Source: Lepus europaeus (Eukaryota; Chordata; Mammalia; Lagomorpha; Leporidae). From it: a stretch of 64,000 nucleotides of DNA. Both the position numbers and the translations under genes were made by a program. Below are positions 36,837-50,400 of this stretch, in pieces (position 1 is the first letter of the stretch; each line of letters begins with the position of its first letter). The notes under the pieces are model-generated. The model saw nothing but the letters and a program-made list of their open reading frames with translations. It searched no databases and was not told the origin of the DNA. The stretch is from contig NC_084831.1 in the NCBI RefSeq assembly GCF_033115175.1, forward strand, positions 80,113,502 through 80,177,501. Direction: 5' to 3'.

Positions 36837-37824
36837 TTTGGAGATAATTTGTGGGGGTTTTTTTGCTGTGGTGTTTTTTTCTCGTTATACTATGCCTCTA
36901 GATTAAGTTGGCTGTCTGCTTTGTTGGATCCTTAGAGGCTGTGATGGGTGTGGCCAGAGAGCTCTGTTTGATTCTTCAGGTTTAAGGGTGTGCCAAAGGT
37001 GACTCACCCAGATTGTTTTCTCCCTTGCTGGATCTCTCTTTTTGTTTTCTTTTTTTTTTTTTTATTTTGACTCAGTGGGGAAGTAATTCCGCATAGCTGA
37101 GTGGAATTGAGGGTAGTTGAAATCTGGCCTCTGTGGGTATTCGTTTGATCTACCCCTGGGACCACACAAAGAGTCTATGCAGCCCTCAATGTATTCTCAA
37201 ATTTCCCCACAGTCTCAAGGTTACTGAGTTTGTGTACTCGGTGAGTTCGCTCGCCCCCCTCAGATTTTCACAGTCTCAGATCTTTAGCTCCACCTACTTT
37301 CACTAGATTCTAACTTTCTGTTATTTCTCCCGACCAGAGTCAAGTTTTTCTGCTTGGCTACTCGTGGTTGCCACTTTACATATGTAAAATGGCGCCTGCT
37401 CTTTGTGTTGCTCAGCTTTGTAAGGTGAGTGGAGAGATAGGCTAGTGTCCATGCCGGTTCCCCTGATTTATTTGTTTTTTATTCTCTCCTACAGTCAGCC
37501 TGGTGAACTTTCCCCAGCGGGGTCTCAGGCCCCGTTTTGCCTTACCCTGCCAATGTCTGGGGTTTCTGAGGTTTTTGTCTTACCTCCCATTCCCACGCTG
37601 GCGAGATTCTGTGGCTAGGCTCCCATGGCTGGGCTTCCATGCGGAGGGCTCCCTGTAGGTCCTCTGTGTCACATCCACTAGATCCAGAAGGGTTTCCTCT
37701 GCAGTTTTTTTCTTGAGTCTTTTCCCTGAGGCTACAGCACACTTTTATTAAACTATCTTTTCCCGGACTATTGGTTCACACCCTCACTATCTGCCATTTT
37801 GGCTCCCGCTCTCCGTAGTGTTTG

Positions 37825-38215
37825 TATTTAATAATCATATATTATCTTCCAAAATTTATAAATAACCTATAAAATAATTAAATTAATTTGTAAAATTGGA
37901 GAAGATTACATTACTATGTCTGTTAAGTTTATTATGAATTTTCATTAATTTTTACATTCCATTCTGGAGGAAATATAAAGTCTATGTCTTTAGGCACATA
38001 GAATAGTTAAAAATCATAAACTATAGAAAGTATACATTAAGAGAAAAATGTAATTAATTTTATAAAAGATTTGATTTCTTCTGTTTCTCAATCACTTTTA
38101 CTATAACATACAATGAAATAGTTGTGTACTGAAGTCAGATATTTGACTGGATGTGTAACATTGACCTTTGTACAGTCAATAGATCATGATTAGACAACAC
38201 TGATCATTTAAGAAG
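37825..38215 (+). promoter_or_regulatory. AT-rich 5' flank of CLCA4, no gene
   Basis: Unique-looking AT-rich sequence between the target-site duplication of the full-length L1 and the CLCA4 TATA box. No CpG island is visible. The L1 ends only about 400 bp before the TATA box, so the promoter neighbourhood is short and repeat-bounded. Individual factor sites cannot be called by eye with confidence. Confidence 0.4.
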
Positions 38216-38224
38216 TATATATAT
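38216..38224 (+). promoter_or_regulatory. TATA box of CLCA4 (putative)
   Basis: TATATATAT lies 71-80 bp upstream of the start codon. A TATA box at the usual 25-32 bp spacing would start transcription near 38245-38252, giving a 5' UTR of roughly 45-50 nt. No repeat is recognised between 37825 and this point, so the proximal promoter appears to be unique sequence. The start site itself is inferred. Confidence 0.5.
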
Positions 38225-38247
38225 GGAGAGAGAAGGTAAAAGACAAG

Positions 38248-38454
38248 GCTCCTGGAAAAACCAGCACTGGGACAAGGAACAACTAATGCAGAATGATGGG
38301 GTTACTCAGAGGTTCTGTTTTCCTCCTTGTCTTATACCTGCTACACGAGTCAAATTCTTCCCTCACTAAGCTGAATAACAATGGCTACGAAGACGTTATC
38401 ATTGCTATTGATCCTGGTGTGCCAGAAGATGAAACAATAATTGAAAAAATAAAG
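38248..38454 (+). CDS. CLCA4: CLCA4 exon 1: 5' UTR, start codon and signal peptide (coding from 38296)
   Basis: Coding part 38296-38454 encodes residues 1-53. Two in-frame ATGs are adjacent, at 38293 and 38296. The second has A at -3 and G at +4 and matches the remembered human start (MGLFRG...), so it is preferred. Residues 5-16 form a hydrophobic signal-peptide core ([12 protein letters not shown]), followed by the CLCA opening [15 protein letters not shown]. The exon ends in AAG followed by donor gtaagg at 38455, phase 0. The 5' edge is an estimate from the TATA box. Confidence 0.9.
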
Positions 38455-41400
38455 GTAAGGAAAAAATAAAATTTCTTCTGTTTGAACAATGAGGGAGGAA
38501 ATTAAATAGCTAATGGTGAATAATCATGAGAGAAATTTCTGAAAATGCTCCAGGATGCTAAAAAGCAGCATGGAGCCTAAATTCCTGTTTACAGTTTTTT
38601 ATAAAATAATGAATAGGTTGATGTAAATTATGTTCACATCCTGTGTGTAGAAGACTGGCATGAGGGTACTTCACCTATCTAACTGTGTCCTGCTGATCCA
38701 ACCTCCCTCTGTTTCTCCTCCCCACTACCAACCCTAGTCTCTAGGCACTGCTTTTCTTCACTTCTGGGAGATCATTCTGTCTAGCTTGTACATATTAATG
38801 ACAACAAGCAGTACCTGTCTGTCTGTACCTGGATAATTTCACTTAGTATAATGTCCTCCAGTTACAACTGTTATGTGTTCACTAAATACATAGGCAGTAT
38901 GCTGCAGTGAGGGACCTGCATATTCTACCCTGTCTCACCAGAAGACCAAAGACAAGGCCAAGGGCCTCCCTGATCCTTGGTTTTCTCCATCTGTATATTA
39001 ACAGTTGGTCTCATCTGTTCTTTAAGGAATTATTTATATAATGCCATGGTGTGCCTGGAGAAACAGCAGTGAATTTAAAAAGTCTTTGGCCTGTGGGGAG
39101 TATTCTCTTCAGAGACAGTTAATAAAAAATAAGGAAACAGTAGTCACATGATAGTAGGTCACTGCAGAGTAAAATTCATCAGGTATAAATGACACAGAAT
39201 GTGAAGTGAGGATGGGGAGGGGAGAGCATGGGTTACCACGACACAGAAGGTGGTCTGGGAGGCCTCAGTGATGATGCAATATCTGGGCAGAGACCAAGAT
39301 GAGTGAGGGAAGAGCCCACTGAAAATCTGCAGGATGAGGGCAGCATGAAGGTGAGAGAAGACTTGCTGTGAGCAAGGAAAGAACAGTGAATTAGCAGAAG
39401 GAAAAGTGGTGAGAAAATGGAGAGGTAGCAGGGCCCAGACCACTGTAAAGACCTTGGCTTTCACACTGAGTGAGGTGAGAATCTGTGGAGGGAATCTGAG
39501 CCAAGAAAGGGTGGGCTCTCATGCATGTTCTGGGCTCCGTCTGACTGCAGTGTGCAGCAAACCTCAAAGGGGCTCCACTTGTCATTCATCTTACTTAAAG
39601 TGTGGCAGCACAGCAGTGCAGGAGCCCAACCATGAAACTGTTGTAACTGAGCAGAGATGGGACTGAGCTGAGCAGGGAGGTGTTGACAGAAATCATTAAT
39701 GTGGTGTGATTCTGAACATATCCTGGATATCCTGATGGTTTAGATATGGAATGGGAGTTACAGAGAAATCCAGGAAAGTAGGACAGGAGTCACAGGAGAC
39801 AGCAGGAGTTTTGCCTGAAGACTTGGAGGGATGGCATTATCATCATTTGAGAAACAGAAGGCAATAAGGGGGGAAAAATCTAGAAACTGAGAGCAGAAGT
39901 AAGCTGGACATTTTGAATTCATTGTGCTCATGAAAAATCCAAGTAGATAAAGGTAGGGATTTGAATTCAGTGTGAAAATCTTAAAGGAGATAAAATTGAG
40001 GCACTGTTGGTGTGTATTTAAAAACATGAGTTCACTAAATATGTGCAGATATGGATGGGAAAGGGTCTAGGACTGAACCAAGGACTCTAATTTCTTCTGA
40101 CTATCATATTTCCTCAGTGTGGAGATTGGCGTTCCAGTCATGTGAGTGGTTTCTCCTCTCCCTGACATCATGTCCTCTACAATTGCTGAGTCCTGATGCT
40201 TACTGTTAAGGATTTTGCATGGTGTTACTACCAATTAAATCCAATGGGCATGGGGCATATTGTAATCAGGTGATTCCGTGGCTTCCACTGTCACTTGTTC
40301 TCTAAAAACTCTGTTGTAGCACAGTTTTGTTTGTTGGTACCCCTTGAATTCCAGAAGATGAAGATTTCTTTTATTAATATGTGTTTGGAGAGCACTTATT
40401 ATAGCTGATTCTGAATGATAACACACTGTCCAAGGATGGTTGATTAATTTCAAACTTTTCTGAATCAGAAAGCATTATTTGAAAGAACTGTTTGTAAGAG
40501 CAAAATATTTGTTTGTATGTTCCTTTATTGTTAGTTACAAATAGAAGGCCAGTTGTTTATAGACACACCTCCAGTATACTATGTTTCCTGATATTCCCCT
40601 GCCTTTTACAAAGTCATACATTTGTATCCTTAGGCAAGCAATCTTGTGAAATGCTGTCATCCACATTATGTAGTAGACATCATCACATTAAAGAAAAACT
40701 GGGGATAAGAAAGGAAATGACTTTTCCAAGTTCCTATTTAGTAACAGTTTTATCAAATGGGTTTTGAAGACTGATAGATACGGGTTTCAGCTATGGCTTG
40801 GATGAGATGACCAAAAAAATAAATCATTCTTTAATGTAAAACCAGTGAACTAATTTGTAGTCTTAATCCTACTCATAGGGATACTATGTGGCCATAATAA
40901 ATTTACATTAAATTGGATTGTAATTCATAACATGAGCTTTTCAATCTACAGTTTACATTTTTTTCTATGTATTCGCGTTTCTTCTTGGCTGGAGAGTACT
41001 TCCTTTTGAAAGTATTGATATCTGCATCTCCTTGATCCAACTAGAATGTTATAGGACTTCTGAGAAGGAACTGAGAAGGAATGGTATGGGAATTGTGTTT
41101 GGAAAATCTATGAAAACCATTATAAGCCTCCGTAGAATATCCAGGGAAATGGCCTAATAGGGGTCCCCTAAAAGGGGCATCTGAAGTCTCCCCACCACCT
41201 GAGAACATACTAAGACAGCCACCTCTGCCATGGAGACTCCATAAGAAATGGGACCCTTTGGAGTTGTACAAGGCACAAAGGCACAACTGACACAACCACA
41301 AACAGCAGCCCTACTTGTTCAATTCATGGATGTATTTCAATGACCACATACATTTTTGTCTAATAACATGGACAGCCTTCACTTCAAGCAGAAGGTGATA

Positions 41401-44400
41401 TGTAAATATTGCTAAACAAAAACAAGAAAAGGCACCATTAGGGAGCAGATAGAGAATTCTTTCATCTGCTTTAGGTCTATGCTAAAGGAATCTCCAACCT
41501 GTCTTGAGAAGTGTCCAAAGCCCTTCTTGTCCCTCCCTACAAGTCCTCTGGCTCCTCAGTCCACTGTTCTCTGCTCTTCTGACTAATGCCCTGGCTCTGG
41601 ATCCAATTAATCTATGGACCTCATGCAGCGCATTCCAGAACACACTGGTTTGTTTGTTTTTTTTTTTTTGTTTTTGTTTTTGTTCTTTTTGACAGGCAGA
41701 GTTAGACAGTGAGAGAGAGAGACAGAAAGAAAGGTCTTCCTTCAGTTGCTTCACCCCCCAAATGGCTGCTATGGCCAGCACTGTGCAGATTCGAAGCCAG
41801 GAGCCAGGTGCTTCCTCCTGGTCTCCCATGTGGGTGCAGGGCCCAAGCACTTGGGCCATCCTCCACTGCCTTCCCGGGACACAGCAGAGAGCTGGAGTGG
41901 AAGAGGAACAACCAGGACAGAATTCAGTGCCCCAACCGGGACTAGAACCTGGGGTGCCGGCGCCACAGGCGGAGGATTAGCCTAGTGAGCCATGGCGCCA
42001 GCCCACACTGGTCTTTCTTAAAGAGAACCAAAAATGGATCCTTGTAACATCCTGAAGAACAGTTCTATTGTGGGCTTTTGTTAGACCAAGACGTGTCATG
42101 GAGGAGCCAGCCTTGAAAACAGCACTGTAGACTGGGATACTTCCAGGAAGATGAAGAGCTTGACATTATCATCCAGCATCCAGGATTCCTCAGTGGGTTT
42201 GATCATATAGAACAGATCGCCACAGTGCCTTTCTCCTCTCTATCCCCTCCACTAGATAGGAAGCCCTAGGGATGGACTGTTTCTCTTATTCATCATTGTA
42301 TTTGGGGGATACTGAATATAAAGTGGTATTATTTTCAACTTGGTTTCCAAACAAGAGTTCTGTGAAAAAAAATTTTGCCTCTACATAAATTTCTCTTGAA
42401 TACTATCCTCCAGACTCCCAGCCAGCTCCCTCTCCTGGGGAATGGGATAAAGAGAAATCTCTCCTAGGACCCATGTCTGTACCCTGTCCTCCTAAGCATG
42501 CATCAGCTAACACTTTCTCCACTAGCATTTCTTATCACCATAACAACATGAAACAGATTTAGAACTGCATAGGTGAGGAGTATTTTATAATTTATTCTGT
42601 TTTTTTACAAACCATAAAAATAGGTAGCAATGGCCCACTCAAGAGAGGAAGAAACTGAGGTTTGCAGCACTATATGCATCTACCAGGATCAGTCACCTAG
42701 AACGGGGTAACACAGGAATTGGAACCAATTAATGACTCCAACATATATGTATATGTTCTTATTAATCAAGTTCTCCTAACACCAAGCATGAACATTTGCC
42801 TTTTGATAGAAGATACAGAAAGCCCAGAAGCCTCACAAAGTGCAGAATTAAGCATTGTTCTGGATGAACAACTGGGGAAAGACCCTGCTCCTCAATCAAC
42901 CACTGTGTACTAACAATGAAAGCTGGGCAACACCTGTGATGAATCCTGCTCATTTACTCCTATCTCACTTGGCTACTTTTTCCTTTACTTCTAGGACATG
43001 GTGACTACAGCCTCTACCTACCTGTTTGAGGCCACAGAAAGAAGATTTTTTTTCAAGAATGTATCTATATTAATTCCTGAGACTTGGAAGGAAAATTCTC
43101 AATACAAGAGGCCAAAACATGAGAGTTACACACATGTAAGAGTCAAAATCTGCTCTTATAAATTATTTTCTGATGCTTCCCAGTTTTGCCACTAATTGGT
43201 TAAAGTCTTTTTAACTACATACTATCATAGTTCTATTTTTATTAAACAATCTTTTTAAACATTCTCAGGCTGATGTTATAGTGGCCCCACCTATTGCCCC
43301 AGGCAGAGATGAACCATACACCAAGCAGTTCACAGAATGTGGAGAGAAGGCAGAATACATTCATTTTACTCCTGACTTTGTACTGGGAAACAAACAAAAC
43401 GAATATGGACCAGCAGGTATGAATTTTGATTAAAACATATAATTTTGCAACCAGCACTTCTATATGCAGGTTAAGTATGCAAGTCTTGAGCCAGAGTTCC
43501 AGCATCAAATCCTGGCTCTTTTGCCTATTAGCTGTGTATGGTCTTCAGCAAGGGACCTACTCTCTCTGTGCTTATTCTATGTCAAATGGTGAAAAGAGTT
43601 TATACCTTGTGGAATTTCGGTGAAAAGTGAATAACGCATGTAAATAGATTCAGTACAGTGTCTACAGGAGTTTGAACAGAAAGCAGCAATAATAAATGTT
43701 TCTCTTAAGGTATACTTTGTAGGGTTGAATTTTCCATTGTCCACAGCTGGGTACTAAGCAATCACATGCTGGCTCAACAACTGGTAGATGGGTGGTAGAA
43801 GGGAAAGAACCCTGATGCCAGTCCCTGAACAGAAGAATATACTCAGAGTCTTTTAGGTGCTGGCATTGCTATCCCATCTATTTGGTTGAACCAGATGAAT
43901 CTATCATTGGTTATCTGTACGTGTAAAAATGGTGATTGCATTTAGTTCAACCTATATATTAAGGTCATTTGTTTAAATTATACATTCTTACAAATAAAGT
44001 GTAAATTGTAGTTAAAAGAGGGCCCATTCCACATGTTGTTCAGTGCAAATTTCCTGAATCCCCATATCACAGAATCAGCTCTCTCTGTTGCCTACAAACT
44101 GAGCATTCAAGACTCTTGGCTCTGACAAGCACTCCACCAGCCATGGTCTTCCTTTTTACCTGGACAGGTTTCCAGTCCAATATTGAAATCTCCATCTTCC
44201 CCTTGCCTCCCAATCCCACCTTTCTCCCATGTGACCCTGATCATGCTCATTCTCTTTGCCACCTCTGATCCTTTGCTATATCCTTCTAGCTATATATTTT
44301 TTTGACTTTTCCATTCCTGCAGTTGCCATTTCAGCCACCAATATAAATAGCTCAATTCTTTCACTAGTCCTACCCTTAGTTTTCATTCAACTGCCTCAAT

Positions 44401-47400
44401 CCCAGCACTGAATTATCTAGCTAGTTGGTTTCTGGTTTAAAGTACGTTCCCTACATTGTTGAAGAAAATCAAAAAACTAATTGGTATATTACTGAACCAC
44501 ATTTTCCAAGCTCAATGAATCCCTCAAAGCTATTCAACAATAATTTTACTTGCTCTTGTCAGCTCCATTTTCAATTCCCATAGCAGCTGTTCTGAAACTC
44601 TTACAATTTTTCTCAAAGTCTATAGTCTCTCTTATTCCCACGAATCAGCAGATGCACTGATGGAGAGACTAGTAACCTCCATTTCCTCTCTCTACAGCCA
44701 AACTCATGTCCACCAACACCTCTCCTACTTCCATCTGTCATAAAAGAGGAAGGCTCCTCCAATATATAAGACCAGTGCCTTATCTGAGCTCTCAATCTTC
44801 TCCCAAATCTCACATCTTCACCCTATTGTTGATTTTTTCCTTTTTTATTTATGTAAATGGAAAAATTTCATATGCTTCATATATGCACTTTTAAGATCAT
44901 AATTCTATTTCCTTCTCTCCCCTACCTCATGCCCACCCTCCTTCCTCCTTCCTTTCTTATTTTTTCTTTTAATTTTTACAATGACATACTTCTAATTTAC
45001 TTTATAGTGACAAGCTAAACCCTCGACTAAATAAATAATCCAAAAGGTAGTAAGTAGAAAAATCACAGCTCCCCAAGAGTGGAGACTATAAACAATAATC
45101 CATTTACTCTGTATACTAGTTACCATAAGTCAGGGAAAACATATGATATTTATCTTTGAGGGGCTGGAGTATTTCATTACCCACCTATTTTATTATTGAC
45201 AGGTCCTCCCTTACTCTTAGATAGACATTTCTCCTTTAATTTGATGTACCTATTTGTGAAAAAAATTTCATTCTGTAATCATGTCCTAAAACCAAATCTC
45301 CCAAATCTTGCTTTGGGAAAATAAAACTATTAAGAGATTCCTCACAATGTAGACACTTTTGTAATAATTATAACAATAATAACTTTCTAGAAAAATACTC
45401 TGGACAACCAAGGCAGCAACTCAGTGTGGTTAGAGTCAGCTTCAGCAGATAATCAAATTATACATAGAGAGAGAGGGAGAGGGACAGGGAGAGAGAGAGA
45501 GAGTAGGAAATGAAACAAAGATATAGTCAGAGCTGCTGCTTCTAAGGTAGGCGTGGGAGGCAAAGAAATCTGAAAATGAAGTTAAGCATGAGTGGACCTC
45601 ACCAAGAAAACAGCCACAGGTGTAAGAATTTTAAATTTCCTTAAAATTCATCAAATTTGTACTGAAGTAGCTGATACGAAGGCTTTTTCATTTCATACTG
45701 AAGGTATAATTCCACTCCCCCTAATCCGGCTGTATTTTTCTGGGAAACCTTAAGCTAGTGTTTTTCAAGTCTAAAGTGTACACGAGTAAGAGGAATCTTG
45801 TTAATGTGCAGACTCTGATTCAGTAAGTACAAGGTGGGCCAGAGATTCTACATTTCTCTTATGCACCCAAGTGGTGTTGATGCTGCTGGACCCCAGACCA
45901 CATTTTGAGAAGCAAGAGCAGCAGCAAGGAAAAGAAAAATTTACACAAATTATGCCAGGAAGATTAGAATGGGCATTCTCTGGGATAGCCATACACTCCA
46001 GTGACATTCCCCAATCAGTGTCCTATACCTTAATTAATACAAATTCACACACACACACACACACACATACACACACAGTGGGAGCAGAGACTTAAGGAAG
46101 AAACATGACTTCTTCCTAACATGGACCTCTTTCTCCTGCCTTCAGATCTCAATGAACTACAGAAACATTCCTTGTAGCAAAACAACTGTTATTTCCAATC
46201 CCTGCTTCTCCACTTCTGTTTCCTCTAAAACAAAATTTCCACTTACCCATCCTTTCTACATCTCAATATGTAGATTTATCTTTATTTTCAATTCATTTTC
46301 ATATTCTTATGGAAAAAATTTTATTCTAATTCCCTCTCTCAAATATTTGAAAGTCATGGAATGTATCTCACACATCTTAATATTTCTGAGTACTTTTTAT
46401 TGCACTAAATATACATAATTAATAATTATTATAATTTATTTCATTAATGCTTAATAATATGTGCAAGTACTAGAAATAAATCACTTAATTTTGAAATAAC
46501 TAAAATTATACATGAGAAACAGTGTTTCTCAATCTTTTTTTTTATATTCAACTTCCTAAGGAGCATTTTTATTCATTTTCTCCTAATTGCATCCCTCTTT
46601 AATCAGTATAACAGTATCTATGACTTTTTGTATGCCAAGACCCAAAACTCAAATCTCTATCTATGCTTTCAATTGCAGATACTCTATAGATGTCTTATTG
46701 ATTTAATATATTGTGAAACAAAAATATAATACACTGTCTAATGTAACATAATATAATGTAATGCATGCAATATACTTTTATATAAACAAAGATATAAATG
46801 CCGGTTATATTGAGAACCTAATTTTTAAATATTGCAGTTGAAAGATTGAAACTCTTAAAAATATTTGATATACAAATTTTGTCACTTGAATTATGATTAT
46901 TGACTGAACCATTTATCCACAGGTAGAACATTTGTCCACGAGTGGGCCCATCTCCGCTGGGGAGTGTTTGATGAGTACAATGAAGATCAGCCTTTCTACA
47001 GTGCTAGCTCAAAAAAAATTGAAGCAACAAGGCATGGATATTTAAATTTTCTTAGATGACTTCAGTCTGTACATTTTCTTATTTTCCTTATTTTGATTTC
47101 TTTCAAATAGCAATCATTCATTCTTGTCCCAATGTAGATCATAGACACTATATCACAAAACAATGATTTTCTTTAAGAAAATGTATCTTAAAGTTACAAT
47201 GTGCCCTATTTTACAACTTTCTACTGCAGCTGCCAGAAGTCATTTACATTGCAGTTGCCACGATGTGAATGGACTTACCATACCTTGAGAGAAGAGCAAA
47301 GGTGTTTCCATTACACTAGAACCAACATAAATGGTTAAGTAGTGCCAAATGGGGGCTGAGTAAGAAATCCAATGCCCTCAAGGAGCCAAGCAGGAACTTC

Positions 47401-50400
47401 TTAGAAATTTATGAAGGTCATTTGAAATGGAAATGTAGCATCACAGTTACTCAATGGTGGGGGAAAGTCAGTGTAAAATTGGGTGTCAACAGTCTCAACA
47501 ATGTCAGATGTCCTGCTGGGGCTGGAGACTTGTCATAAGTGTACAAACTGAAAGACATGATTTCAAGCATGTATTTTAAAGACTATTATGGTTACTATGT
47601 TTACTTATTTAGTATTTACTTGTCTAGTCTCTGTGGCAGCATATTCACCATGACTGTTCATACGGATTGCTGTATTCTATTCACCAAGTATTGGGACAAC
47701 AGAAGCATGGGCCTGTTTAGGAGATTCCCTAAATGACTGAAATCCAGTCAGCACTTCCTGAGTTTGAACTGGAAGCACCTTGAAGAGATGGATTATAATC
47801 ACATGCCAGTGTATTTGTTGAAATCACTGCCCCCTTTGCTCAACTCCTTGCCATAAAAAGAAATGCCTAAAATGCCTCCATCAACCTTTATCCATCCTCC
47901 TTGATAACACTTCAATTCTCTGCTTCCATGGAAATTTCCTTGTGGCCAAAAATGTCTCCTAAATAATCCCAGCACTTGTAGCTATTCACACCTCATTCTT
48001 TTGGGGAAATTTTCTTTTTAAAAAAGAAATCTACAAAGAGCTTCAAGCTAAAGAGGTGCTTACAGTGAATGGTTTAACAAGTTCCCTCATCTAGATACCT
48101 GTGGTGCATTCTCTACCACTGGGCCAGGTAAAGAGATAGCTGAGCAAGAGGCCAGCAGGTTTAACTCCAGAAGAGAACACAGCCATTGTATGTTATCTGG
48201 AGGTCCTATTTGAAATGTCCCATTATATTTTAAAAAAAGATAATTACTTTGATGAGAACTCTTTAGCTTTACTATCATAATAGGAAATGCATAATACACA
48301 TAGAAGGAATACTTTGATATAAAGAATATCATGAACTAAAAGATTTTTTAAAAAATTATTAATGATTCAATTGCCTCAAAGAAAAACTGTCACATATCTC
48401 CAGGTGTTCCACAGGTATCACTGGTATAAACAAAGTTTATACATGTCGGGGAGACAGCTGTGTAACAAGAAATTGCAGAATGAATACTACAACAAAGCTA
48501 TATGAAAAAGACTGTCAATTTTTTCCTGATAAAGTTCAGACGGAAAAGGCATCCATAATGTATATGCAAAGTATCGAGTCTGTAAGTATGCCAATCGTTG
48601 CACCATATTTATAATCAAAGGACATATTATCATATTTTTAAAAAAAATCTGTGCAAGTAACCTGAGAATTAAATAAATAGTATAGAGTTTTATTTTAAAA
48701 GATTTATTTTATTTATTTGAAAGACAGAGTTACAGAGAGAGGTAGAGACAAAGAGAATCTTACATCCACTGCTTCACTCCCTAGATGGCCACAACGGCTG
48801 GAGCTGTGCTGATCCAAAGCTGGAAGCTAGGAGCTTATTAAGGGTCTCCCAAGTGTGTGCAGGGGCCAAAGGACTTGGGCCATCTTCTACTGCTTTCCCA
48901 GGCCATAGCAGAGAACTGGATCAAAAGAGGAGCAGCCAGTACTAGAACCGGTGCCCATATGGAATGCCGGTGCTTCAGGCCAGGGCGTTAACCCACTATG
49001 CCACAGTGCCAGCCCCTAGTATAGAGTTTTTAAAACATGGCTGACACATAGTAATCTGCACTCAATTAGTGTTACCTAGTATCATTAATATTATTGAAGT
49101 TTGTGCACCTTACTATAACGCTAATTCTCATTCATTCTATTTCATCCAATAAACAATGTAATTGCACAACATATTTTAATTTCTTCATATTTTTCTATTT
49201 TATTCATCTTTTAGACTGTTGAATTCTGTAATGAAGAAAACCACAACCGAGAAGCCCCAAACTTACAAAACACAAAGTGCAATTTCAGAAGTGCATGGGA
49301 GGTGATCAGCATTTCTGAGGATTTTCAAAGCACTATGCCCATGGAGGGACCATCCCCTACACCAGCCTTCTCACTGCTGAGACCCAGTCAAAGAATTGTC
49401 TGCCTAGTTCTTGATAAATCGGGAAGCATGGCTGTAAGTTCATGGGCCCATTTCCTTCTAGACATGGGGACAGGAGAGTTACTGAATGCCTAAGAACACT
49501 CTGAACTCTATCTTGTACCTAACAGCATGGAGCTATAAAATACCATCACTTTCTATGATCATGACCAAAATATATTGAACAAAATATTATAGTAAAAGAA
49601 AGATACAAGTAGCATTACAAAGACCAAACTCAAGGATATTCGTGTTTTTCCAGAATATGAACGGTTGACTGAGGAGAGCTATAAAACCCTTAAGTAAAAC
49701 TTTAGTTGGAAGGTCAGAACTAGAGATGGGAATACAAAATTGTTTTTAACCATGGCTATTTTACTGAAAGTGCTTGATAGAAATGAAGATAGAGGGAATG
49801 GTGGATGTTGAGTTCCATTTCAAGTCAAAGAAAAGAATCAGTCAGAATTCCTAACATGGTTTTATCTCATTTGCACCACTGTATAAATGGTTTGTTTATT
49901 ATCAAAACACAACAGAAAGCTTCACCATATGGCATGTGGGCCAAATGGAAAAATTCATTCATTCCACTATTATTCAGCAAAAGGCAATATTGTGTTAGGC
50001 TTTGAGAACAGATATCCATGTCTTGAGAGGTTCATAGTTCAATAAAGTTTTTTCTCTCCCTTTCCCCCATTAATTGATTAAGTCATGCTCAACCTCCAAA
50101 ACTTGGGAGAGACATTCACTTCCTCCAGGATATGGAACTGGGCTTATAGGCTGGACTAAGCCTTTCTTTTGGTTCTTAACTATGCCTCGTGCATTTCTCT
50201 AGTATTCTATATTACCTTGAAATTACACATGATTCTACAAACTAGATTGGGAGCACCTCTAAAAATTAGAGCCTAGTCTCATTTATCTTTGTATTCCCAT
50301 TGTTACAACAGAGTTCATCATAGAGGAATGATCAGTCTATAACTGTTGAAGTGAGGGAACTACAAACAATTAAATGCAATGCAATAAGGCACCCAGGAAG

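Larger units (their letters stand above)
30471..37814 (-). mobile_element. Full-length L1, minus strand (7.34 kb)
   Basis: Complete from 5' UTR (right end, antisense of ggagagcgggagccaaaatg) to 3' end and A-tail (left). Flanked by gtagtgtttg at 30461-30470 and 37815-37824; the match extends to 15 bp with one mismatch. On the minus strand the order is 5' UTR 37814-36837, ORF1 36836-35800, ORF2 about 35731-31912 and 3' UTR about 31911-30471. The ORFs carry frameshifts, so it is not autonomous. It ends about 400 bp from the CLCA4 TATA box, in opposite orientation. Confidence 0.95.
38455..42994 (+). other. CLCA4 intron 1
   Basis: GT-AG intron of 4.5 kb. It contains a minus-strand CSINE (41650-42003), an old GA-rich repeat-like stretch (about 39200-40110, family not assigned) and a possible L2 piece near 42215-42330. 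No extra exon was recognised. Confidence 0.85.
43417..46922 (+). other. CLCA4 intron 3
   Basis: GT-AG intron of 3.5 kb. It contains a MIR (about 43485-43705), an L1 3' fragment (about 44840-45180), a GA-rich tract (45467-45504) and a CA repeat (46046-46078). The remainder is AT-rich, with nothing recognisable. Confidence 0.85.

Noticed and set aside
1..38000. End of a neighbouring CLCA gene (CLCA1) in the upstream region
   Set aside because: No CLCA-like exon was recognised in any frame. The region is intergenic repeats.
43136..43195. Extension of exon 2 past 43135
   Set aside because: The frame stays open for a while, but the family sequence stops at the gtaaga donor and resumes at 43269.
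47228..47338. Possible extra exon in intron 4 with the acceptor-like ctactgcag
   Set aside because: It does not join exons 4 and 5 in frame with CLCA sequence. Exon 4 and exon 5 join directly and give the family sequence.
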